From: Symsagittifera roscoffensis
Lineage: Eukaryota > Xenacoelomorpha > Acoela > Convolutidae
DNA: 64,000 nt
Assembly (NCBI RefSeq): GCF_963678635.1
Contig: NW_026971231.1
Span: 17,103-81,102, forward strand
Direction: 5' to 3'
How positions within the stretch are numbered: position 1 is the first letter of the stretch; every line of letters starts with the position of its first letter. Shown here piece by piece: positions 55,711 through 64,000 of this stretch. The notes beneath the pieces are model-generated. The model had not been told where the DNA came from. It did no database searches and worked only from the letters and a program-made list of their open reading frames with translations. A program made the position numbers and the translations under genes.

Positions 55711-58068
55711 GTTAACTTCTTAAGCAAATACGTTTATAAAATGCAACTATATTTAAGACCATTTTCTAATATCCTGAGACAAAAAAATAATTTTGATGGA
55801 ATACTGAACATCAAACACGATTTGAAGAAGTTAAAAAACTTTTAACTGAACAAATTTCAAACACAATTCCAGACCCAAATCAACCATTCTATGCAATGTG
55901 CGATGCTTCCAATTTTGGCATCGACGCAGCATTATTACAATCAAACAATGGTACAAACCAAAATGAACCTTATATCAGCAAATTCCCGATTATTCACTCA
56001 AGCAGAGCTACGACTCTCAACTCTAATGAGAGAATGTACAGCGATCATTTATACACTTACAGAATATGAATTTCTAATACTTGGATCAAAACATCCAACA
56101 GTTTTATTCACAGATCATAAACCAATCATTTTTCTCTTTACACAGAAGTCAAATCCAAATCACCGCGTTTATAGATTTCAATTAATACTAATGAAATTTC
56201 CAAACCTACATATAGTTTGGACAGCAGGAAAAAATCTCGCATTACCAGATACATTAAGCCGAAATACACCACCTGAATTACTTACACGAAAAACTACAGT
56301 TGAAATACCACAAAATATAAAATTTTACCTTGCAAAAGATGAAACATCACCCCGATTAGAATGCAAATATGCAGTAAAAACTGACATTGAACATTCACAA
56401 ATAAATAATCTCCAACACTTCCCACTTTACTTGGATTGCCAAGATAACCACTACGAAGTTGATCTACTTGGAACATCAACTTTCAAACCAATTCCATACT
56501 CACAATGGATAACAAATAACACCCAACAAAAACGAGTAAAACAACACTCGCATAAAAAAGATCTTTTTCCATTAATTGAAAAAGAAAATTTAACCGATAA
56601 AATAAATTTATCAGGACCACAAACGAATGATTCAAAATACCCAATAAATCAAGTTTTCAACCTCCATGACCCACTTGACACAATTCCTTTATCCAAATTT
56701 TAAATTGAAAACATTTTTTACCCTTCAACAGAAAAAATTACAATTAATACCTTGAAACAATATCAAAATCTTGACCCAGTAATTCGACAACTAAAATCAT
56801 GACACAAATACAAAACTAAACCCGTAAAGGCAGATACCACAATTTTAGGAAATAAAACACTCCTCCGATATTTTCGAAAATTTAATAGTACAACAATTAA
56901 TGAAAACACAGACCTTCTAGAATATCAATTAAATGAATCTACAGTTCCCTGTCTCCCTTTAAGTATGATTCTCATAGCTTTTAACATTTCACATACACAA
57001 AACATTAAAGGACACTCTGGATCAGAGAAAACATATTCAAATTTTATACAAAATTTCTATTTCCCAAATGCACCAATTTGGATAAAAGTACTATGCAATG
57101 ATTGTATAGTATGTCAGCTAAATAAACCTTACCCAAATGATACAAGATACACCGAATGGTCAGCAGATGTAAAACTATTTCCCTTAGCATATAAATCACA
57201 AATCACGACAACTCTAGGAATGTCACCATATGAAATGGTTTTTAATCAAAAGCCACGTAAACCAATTATGTTTACAGCAAACTCTCATAAAAATGCACAA
57301 AGTCATTGTCAACCGAATAAAGACTCAACACTCGACACACATGATGAAGATCATTTTCATCACCCACAAATCCTAAAATTAGCCTCCGGTACACATACCG
57401 AATGAATTTTAAATAGAGATAGAAAACACAACGAAATTTATCAAAAAGTAACAAAAAAATTGCTACAAAGACAAAACATTAACGAACAAATCAATTCACG
57501 TTTTACACCAGCCTCCGATTTAAAAATTGGAACCTTTGTCTTAATACCAAATTTTAATACACAAAAAGGAATTTCTAAACAATTACAACCCCTTCGTAAA
57601 GGACCATACCAAATAATCGCCAAACCCACCGACGTAACATATAAAATCACCGATTCAGACCAAAAAGAAATTGTTCAACATAGAAACAATCTATTGCCTT
57701 ACTACCCAAAAGAATACGCACTACGCGAACTAACTCAATTATATTCTTTCACAGGTTTAAAAGTTATTCAAAATCACCTACATACGGAAAACGAAATAAA
57801 TAAACAAAACGACATTCACCTTGAAAAACAAAATAGAAAACAAACTACAACCAAAAACAATACAAAAAAGCTAGATCAAATTATACCTCAAAAAGAAAGG
57901 AAAAGTAGAAAAATGATAGAAAAAATTATACCCCAAGAACAAGTCGAGAAGTCAGAACATAGAGAGTCATCACGACTTAGAAATCAACCACGTAAAAACT
58001 ATAAAACATTCATCCCACAATCTAAAATATTAAAGACAGTTGAATTTCAAAAACAGCTTTTATTTTAA
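55711..58068 (+). pseudogene. RNase H and core-deleted integrase of the second element
   Basis: Frameshifts lie at about 55711, 55797 and 55975. RNase H motifs are MCDASNFGIDAAL (about 55896), RECTAIIYTLTEYEF and FTDHKPI, ending in DTLSRNTPPEL. In-frame stops follow at 56701 (TAA), 56800 (TGA) and 57403 (TGA). The integrase zinc region is present (HTQNIKGHSG, CNDCIVC, about 56985-57115). At about 57138 the sequence jumps straight to the post-core part (KLFPLAYKSQ, MSPYEMVFNQ), so the catalytic core with all three acidic residues is gone. The C-terminal part (57460-58068) has a chromo/GPY-like LRKGPYQII and ends with a basic tail. Confidence 0.8.
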
Positions 58069-58882
58069 AATAAATAATCTTTGCACCTCTGAAACATTTT
58101 GAACTTTCATTTTTCAAAATAACATGCTGACAATCACACAGCAAATTTAGTTCAAAATTAGCCAATAGGGTTCATCCAATCCGTCAACTTCTCTAAATCT
58201 AACACAAACCAATTAGACGAAAGATATTACACTTCAGGCATATCTATAACTATAACTTTACAACCTCCAGGTCAAAAATAAGCAAGCTTCTCAAACTTGA
58301 CAACTAAAACAAATACCACCATAATATCATAACCCTCCCTTATCTAAAAACGCAAAGATCAACAATATTTTCCCAACCCAGACCTCAAAAACCCCCAAAA
58401 CAAAAATGTTAAATTAGCCTAAAGTAAAAGAACAACCATATTAAATTAGCCTAAAGTACAAAGACCTCAAAAATACCCCAGATAACTTGACAAATAAAAA
58501 TAAAGTAAAAGAAGACCTCTCGAATACCATAAAATTAGCCTCCAACACTTTTTCACAAATCTCAACCCACTTGTCAAAAAACCAATAAATAACTCGACCA
58601 CACTTAAAAATCGCCCCAAACAACAAAAAATGTTCGACCAAGAGCCATTTCTTAAATGCTCTTCTCTCGATCAGTCAACATAATTCTCAACATTTTAATA
58701 AACTTTTTAACAATATTTAAAATTTTATTCATATTTCTTTTTGATACTTTTGTAGCTTTTTTATTAATCTTAATCATTTTTTGTAATATTTTTTAAATTT
58801 TCTATTCCCTATTTGAATATACTTCCAACTTTCCAATGCCATTGACCATATACACAGGTACGAAAACCCAAAATCTATTTAA
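58069..58882 (+). other. Pol to ORF-X spacer with short direct repeats
   Basis: Non-coding, A/C-rich. TTAAATTAGCCTAAAGTA occurs twice (about 58409 and 58441), and AAATTAGCCT occurs again near 58530. The spacing suggests local duplications. If env is made from a spliced RNA, the acceptor could lie in this region or just before 58883, but I see no clear one. Confidence 0.5.
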
Positions 58883-60214
58883 ATGATACGAACCATTTTT
58901 AGTAGAACAGATATTTTTTTACTATTTGTAATTTTCATAAAATTTTTAACATCCCTCATATTGACAATATGCAAATGTATAAAGAAAGCAGTCATAACAT
59001 TCGCATTAGCAACAATCCTTTTAATTCTTTTTCTTGAAGAATACTATAATAAACATAAATTTTTTCACTAAAAGAAATCAATCAAAAAACCCTCAAAAAT
59101 TGCTAACCAACAATCACACAGTCAGTCTTCACCGACAACATCCCAAGAAAACCCGACACCACCTACAACTACCCAAAACCCCCAAACATCTACACGAATT
59201 TCTTTCCAGGATAACCCATTTACCTTTGAAGAACGACACGCTCGCTTATCTGAACCACTAGAACCAGTTCAGCGACAGGCACCTCTGAGTGAACCAACAT
59301 ATAACTTATACCCGACACTACCACAGGAATTAAGTAGAATTCGAAATATTAGTCAAAACCAAAATGCAGTTGAAATAAATAGACAAATCATACATCCACG
59401 ACGAAATAGAAACTTTCAAACCCCCCGAGTTCATTTTGATATACCCCAATCCCCATCACCAAGTACTCCGGAAAACCCAATTGGCATATTACCGGAAACC
59501 CCTACACTTCTTTCACAACGTAGCACCTCAACTCTACCCTCAGATTACTTAGGTTCAACACCAACATCTGAACAAATACGTGAAAATCCCTTTAACCCCC
59601 CAAACCAAACATCACGACTACCATATTGGACAACGCAATCTTTCACAAAAGGTGAACCAAATTTAATAAATGATCCAATAGATATTTCTACAGATACAAC
59701 AACATCATCATCACTACCAGAAACATTATCACTACCATCAACACAATCAATAAGCCAGTTTTCACCGACGCATTTTCCTTTAAATTTCCCAAATAACCTC
59801 GACGCTAGATATCGAGAACAATCATCAACAAATATCCCTTTAGGATTAGACTGGAATACATTCACAGCACCTCCACCAGTATTTGGACAACACCCAGAAA
59901 GTAACCGACTCCACAACTGGGCACTTAATAGATTACAATATAGACAAGATATCCACGAAGACATTCGTGACCATAACATCCAAATACTCCAACAAAATAG
60001 CCTACAATTAAAATTTGAAATCACGGTTAAACTAAACAATATTGCTCAACATCCTTATCCATTAAATCCACCAAATATAACAGCTCAATCGCTACCACCG
60101 CCTTTTATAACAACTGAAGTAATATATAAATACGACAGATATACCAAGAAAACAATTGGTTACATCACATTTTATAACCCGTACTCAGGATTATCATACA
60201 CATGTATATTCTAA
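58883..60214 (+). pseudogene. ORF-X: hydrophobic N-terminus plus Met-free Pro/Ser-rich body, unknown function
   Basis: One frame of 443 codons from ATG 58883, with a single in-frame TAA at 59069-59071. The first 62 codons have two strongly hydrophobic segments (about residues 9-30 and 36-50), so this part looks membrane-bound. After the stop, 380 codons remain open without any Met and are rich in Pro, Ser, Thr, Asn and Gln, with a less biased C-terminal 90 residues (WALNRLQYRQDIHEDIRDHN, ending in SGLSYTCIF). The end overlaps the env ATG by 13 nt. Env-bearing gypsy elements normally have no gene here. The TAA may be a recent loss, or the body may be a second reading unit reached by readthrough or splicing. 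Family not recognised. Confidence 0.5.
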
Positions 60215-62529
60215 AACCATTGATTTTTCTCCAACTCCTTTTTCTAATAATCTCCGATCAGAACATAAATCCTTCTCCTCGCACAGGACCCCAAGACCTA
60301 TTAGTAACACATTACGATTGTGAAGAAAATGAACAAAAAACACTACACAAATATGCAATAAACCAAGTATCACAATGCGAAACAGAACCACAAGCTATAG
60401 AAACTACAAATGTAATAGCGACACTCTACTCAAAAGCTCGAGCAACAACAATCATAGGATATAAATTTACAGCAACATTTTCCGAAAAGAAAGTACATTG
60501 TTCACAAGTTTCAAACGGAAATACAAACCGACTTGACCATGAATCATTCTACCAAAGTAATATAGAACGACTTTTGCATCTAAATCCCAATGATTGTAAA
60601 AATGAGCTACTCAGACTAAACATCACAAGAAATAAAAACACCGACAGAAAACTAGTAAATTTTCAAGTTTTTTCCGATTCTGTACACCAAGTAGAACTTG
60701 AAAGATATCAAGGACATATAAAACTAGATAAAAAATACCCATACAACGGCGCACACGGAAGATTAACTTACGACATACACGATAAACACTGGATACCACA
60801 CATTGGTATAAATAACCCATCAAACTGCAAAGCAGACACAAAAAATAAAGGATATCAAGAAATAATGTTTTTCGATAGGAAAATACAACTCGAAAAAATA
60901 CAACTCACACGAGATTTATCTGATTACACAATGATCTATCAAGGAAATCGATTACCTTGCAAAAACGATCAAGGTTATTGTGACCCTACAACACGAACAC
61001 AAGCAACAATTGTTTGGTTTCCCGAAGATACATGTACAACATTTCAAGTAACAAAAATACACGCTCGAATGATAAAATTTCACGAAAAATATTTCATACA
61101 ATCAATCCCATATGAACAAGTAAATCCATCCCGAAAACAAAGTAATAATTTTCGAAACATCCATAATATAGAAAATAAATTAACCCGTTTAAAAATATAT
61201 CAAGAAACAGAACTAGCATGCAAATACAGAAATCCACTTCACAAAAAACAATATTCTGAAATCTTAGTTGAATACGAAAAAGGTTTCGACATGACCACTG
61301 GAAAAGTAAAAATTGACCCTTATGCCACAGGTCATCCTCTAAACGAAGGAACATCATATATACCAGTTAACTTTCAAAAAAATAATGGTCAACCTGGTGG
61401 ACATCTAAGGCCACATGACACTCAAAGCACACGTCTACAAGAACTATCACTAATGAATAATTCTTATTTTGGTAATATCCACTACGATATTCACTTAGAT
61501 ATGAAATTAGACTACACAATTAGCCGAATTTTTCAGGAAATGTCACTCTCTGAATTAGAAACACTTCGCCAACTATGCAAATTAGAACGAACACAAATCC
61601 TTCAATCACTTGCACTAGCAGTATTAAAAATACCCTACGCAGGATATTTACTATCAGGAAATAGATCAAATTTTTTAGACTACGAAAGAAACATTTTACG
61701 GTTTTATACTAGTACCAAAAAAGTATCACCACTATATGTTTTTGAAGATAAAAGATGCTATAAAAGAATCCCTATCTTTTATAAAAATAAAGTACATTTT
61801 GTTGACACACTCTCAAGACGAACATATTTTTGGGATACCGCAGTCCCATGTGGATCAGAAAATAGCCACAATGTAGTACAATTGAATCCTGATGAAGATA
61901 AATATTATCTTCTTACTCCATACCCCACATTAATGCAATCACTCAAAAAGTTTTCACCCGAAAGCATTAGAGCTATTGCTCGAAACCCAAATATAGATTT
62001 ACAATCAATTGGAATATATTCAAAATCTGATATCCAACATCACATTAGAACACAACAATTCCAGGAATTATTAACACAAATGGACACTATACAAAGACAA
62101 TCAATTGACCAAAACTTACGCAAACTTGCCGAAACCGCAGGATTTGCAGACATCTATACACAAGATTATAGCGGATGTTTTAAAGACATTAAAGATTATG
62201 TATATCTAAACGGTGAAAAATACAGACCACAAGATATTTCACCTATAAATATTTTTAGCTTTGTTACACTAAAAAATGAAATTCTCGATTTTCTAGGATG
62301 GCCCTACTACATCTTAGAAAAATTGACTATTTTATACGCAATGTTTAACTTTATAGAATTTCTTTTCTCACTACTAAAAGGAATCTATAATACATGCGCT
62401 ATACACACACAAGTAAATAGACAAGCAAGTGTAGCACGCAAATGTATATATTTTGTCCCATCACGAAGACCTTTAATGCAGAAGAATCAAGACCCTTCCT
62501 TATCCCACATGAATTTATCCAACCTATAG
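60202..62529 (+). CDS. Envelope-like glycoprotein of the second element
   Basis: The frame is 775 codons with an N-terminal hydrophobic signal (about residues 2-18), a large Cys-containing ectodomain, and a hydrophobic segment near residues 695-735 that would anchor it, followed by a short basic tail. Its place after pol and its layout fit an envelope protein for membrane fusion. The early Cys pattern (YDCEEN, SQCETEP, VHCSQV) reminds me of the class III type glycoproteins of some arthropod-type RNA viruses, but this is only a resemblance by eye. It is intact, unlike gag and pol of the same element. The start lies inside the end of ORF-X. Reading in the next frame extends past the stop (next entry). 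Confidence 0.65.
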   Translation: MYILKPLIFLQLLFLIISDQNINPSPRTGPQDLLVTHYDCEENEQKTLHKYAINQVSQCETEPQAIETTNVIATLYSKARATTIIGYKFTATFSEKKVHCSQVSNGNTNRLDHESFYQSNIERLLHLNPNDCKNELLRLNITRNKNTDRKLVNFQVFSDSVHQVELERYQGHIKLDKKYPYNGAHGRLTYDIHDKHWIPHIGINNPSNCKADTKNKGYQEIMFFDRKIQLEKIQLTRDLSDYTMIYQGNRLPCKNDQGYCDPTTRTQATIVWFPEDTCTTFQVTKIHARMIKFHEKYFIQSIPYEQVNPSRKQSNNFRNIHNIENKLTRLKIYQETELACKYRNPLHKKQYSEILVEYEKGFDMTTGKVKIDPYATGHPLNEGTSYIPVNFQKNNGQPGGHLRPHDTQSTRLQELSLMNNSYFGNIHYDIHLDMKLDYTISRIFQEMSLSELETLRQLCKLERTQILQSLALAVLKIPYAGYLLSGNRSNFLDYERNILRFYTSTKKVSPLYVFEDKRCYKRIPIFYKNKVHFVDTLSRRTYFWDTAVPCGSENSHNVVQLNPDEDKYYLLTPYPTLMQSLKKFSPESIRAIARNPNIDLQSIGIYSKSDIQHHIRTQQFQELLTQMDTIQRQSIDQNLRKLAETAGFADIYTQDYSGCFKDIKDYVYLNGEKYRPQDISPINIFSFVTLKNEILDFLGWPYYILEKLTILYAMFNFIEFLFSLLKGIYNTCAIHTQVNRQASVARKCIYFVPSRRPLMQKNQDPSLSHMNLSNL

Positions 62530-62768
62530 AAATCCCTATATTAGAATTCATCCATAACACTAAATACAGTCACAAAATATATAATCTCATTCAAAACACA
62601 CCTTATGAGTTTGCAGTTGACACCGAAGAACTAAAAACTATTAAAGCACTTCAATTGCTTTGGCCACTGCTTCAAACTAAAAACATCATTCGCATACTAG
62701 CAAAATTACTAACAAATTCAGAAATAATACACGACATCTTCCCCCACGGTTTTTTCCCCGACGACTAA
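62442..62768 (+). CDS. Small ORF overlapping the env 3' end
   Basis: A 108-codon frame in a different phase, starting inside the env tail and ending at TAA 62766-62768. It is mixed in composition (FLIPHEFIQPIEIPILEF, LQLLWPLLQTKNIIRI) and not obviously random. It could be a longer env cytoplasmic tail separated by a one-base frameshift, or a separate small protein. No family recognised. Confidence 0.35.
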   Translation: MYIFCPITKTFNAEESRPFLIPHEFIQPIEIPILEFIHNTKYSHKIYNLIQNTPYEFAVDTEELKTIKALQLLWPLLQTKNIIRILAKLLTNSEIIHDIFPHGFFPDD

Positions 62769-62771
62769 CCG

Positions 62772-62849
62772 GTAAGTAAAATTTATACATATTCTTCACT
62801 AATAAATTTAAAATAAATACTAACCATTCCTTACTCATGTTTCTTTTAG
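62772..62849 (+). other. Candidate 78-nt intron after the last ORF
   Basis: It has a GTAAGTAAAA donor directly after the last stop codon and a TTTCTTTTAG acceptor. Both match animal consensus well. It would be a 3' UTR intron of the element or part of an alternative splice. Prediction only. Confidence 0.35.
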
Positions 62850-64000
62850 ATTTTTAGTCTTCATACCACGATCATCTGGAAAAAACAAGAAAAACAAAAT
62901 AAAAACTTGTTAATTTTATTCTAAACTTCATTAATATTCCCCACAAAATAATTTGATAAAATTTATATCAAATGAAGTAAATTAATTTATAAATTGTTTT
63001 CCCAAAAGCAGTAAATTTCATAATAATGAAAATTTGTAACTTAACTTTTCCCCAAAACTAGCAGTAAAATTAAAATTCTATGTTGTAAATTGATAAAGTA
63101 AAAATGCAGTACTAACCTTTTGATATTTTCATTCACTCGCACAAGAATTCTATCCTAACTCGCACAGCTCGCCCACGAAGAATTGTTTAAATAATGAATT
63201 TTAGTTTCAAGTTTTCACACTCAACAACTCTAACATACAATAACAAGTTTCAAACTTTCCTTTAACCCGGTTGGAAAGGAATTATATACTAAACCAAGAT
63301 AACCAACGCAGCTTACTAAACACCACAAATCATAAAATAACAGCATGACTAAGAAAAGAAAACCAACGGTACCCAAACCGGATTAACGCAGTTTAAAACT
63401 GGATAATTTATTCTTTTGAAGACTATTATAAAGTCTAAGAAAAAAATAATAAAACACAAAAAAGTCGAAAGACAAACCAATAACAAAAACAATTTGATTT
63501 TTGAAAAAAGGACACAACCAACGGAACACAAGAAAGACCACCATAAGCTCAACATAAAACGTTATCACATAACAGGACCTCTCACAGAAACCATACTCCC
63601 ACTCCTGGCCTAACCCACCAGAGAGGACGTCCTGAGCATGCTCTATAGCTGGCCTAACCCACCGCGCTACATCCACGCTTTGTGACCACACTCCTATTTT
63701 TAATAAGAGGTACTCAAGGGTGAGTAACTCTTCAAAATAACCGAACTAAAACAAAAAGCTTTTGTGAAAACAACTAATCAAAATCATAATTAAAACATTG
63801 AACTAATAAAAATTTTATAAAATGTAAAACATACTTTGCAGTATATAGATCAGCATACAAAAACAAAACATCCAAAGACAAAGTGATCCCACTACACTCG
63901 AAAAAGAATGGCCAACCACAACCAAAATGCCGTCCACAATCACAACACAAAAGATTTAGAGTACAACTTGACTTCGCAGAAAAGGACTTCATTGAACTAG
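62850..64000 (+). other. 3' non-coding region of the second element, to the window end
   Basis: A-rich, with no convincing gene. A 15-bp direct repeat (CTGGCCTAACCCACC) lies at 63605-63619 and 63649-63663. On the minus strand the nearby TAGCGCGGTGGG resembles a pol III A box, but no B box is seen. I see no polypurine tract that I trust and no repeat of the 48.1-48.5 kb block. Confidence 0.4.

Larger units (their letters stand above)
48093..64000 (+). mobile_element. Env-bearing Ty3/Gypsy-type LTR retroelement, defective, 3' end outside the window
   Basis: The order is candidate LTR, candidate primer-binding site, leader, gag, protease, RT, RNase H, integrase, an extra ORF, an envelope-like gene and a small ORF. 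RT before integrase and the TYLDD motif place it in Ty3/Gypsy. The whole stretch is A-rich and G-poor on the plus strand, unlike its flanks. It is inactive because of at least seven in-frame stops, several frameshifts and loss of the integrase core. No copy of the left end is found before 64000, so the 3' LTR is outside the window or missing. The left edge is inferred and could be off by 100-200 bp. Confidence 0.85.

Noticed and set aside
49795-59071. Alternative genetic code explaining the in-frame stops
   Set aside because: All three stop codons occur in frame, and the lectin and protease genes of the host end normally in TAA and TGA.
59545-60039. 164-codon minus-strand ORF
   Set aside because: It is the complement of the Met-free ORF-X body and has no own features.

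Overview
The window is eukaryotic, AT-rich and dominated by LTR retrotransposons. It has spliced genes with GT-AG introns and short U-rich 3' splice sites, and it carries a BEL/Pao element, a class known only from animals. I read it as an invertebrate animal genome. Nothing in the sequence lets me name the phylum safely.

Left part (1-30332). A segment of about 11.28 kb is present in tandem: a partial unit A (1-7776), unit B (7777-19051) and unit C (19052-30332). Units B and C run, in order, through a decayed Ty3/Gypsy pol 3' end, its polypurine tract and LTR-like end, 1.35 kb of AT-rich flank, exon 1 of a trypsin-like protease gene, the start of its intron 1 and the 5' half of a BEL/Pao element. 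Unit A starts at the gypsy LTR end, and no gypsy segment precedes it in the window. The junction between units fuses BEL protease-coding sequence to gypsy pol. Only unit C continues into a full-length BEL element (25247-34582; 480-bp LTRs, 5-bp target duplication TAGGT, polypurine tract), and it is inactivated by frameshifts and a stop.

Protease gene (23181-41293). Exon 1 of unit C, a 16.5-kb intron holding the BEL element and other repeats, exon 2 (39924-40291) and exon 3 (41093-41293) join in phase to 257 codons, the usual trypsin size. His and Asp of the triad are present, but the Ser is Glu, so the product is probably a non-catalytic serine-protease homologue. Exon 1 exists three times, exons 2 and 3 once.

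Middle (41.3-48 kb). There are three tandem 411-bp repeats, then a single-exon secreted protein with a PAN/apple-like domain and a C-type lectin domain (45987-47120), then two exons of a second lectin-like gene.

Right part (about 48.1-64 kb). This is a second, strongly A-rich LTR retroelement of Ty3/Gypsy type. It has gag, protease, RT, RNase H, a defective integrase lacking its catalytic core, an extra ORF with N-terminal hydrophobic segments and a Met-free Pro/Ser-rich body, a 775-codon envelope-like gene, and a small 3' ORF. Its 3' LTR is not in the window. It is broken by several stops and frameshifts.

The most unusual features are an accessory ORF ahead of BEL gag whose start codon appears to be supplied by splicing through a duplicated hairpin leader, tRNA-like pol III boxes inside the BEL LTR, the Met-free ORF overlapping env in the second element, and the triplicated first exon of the protease homologue.
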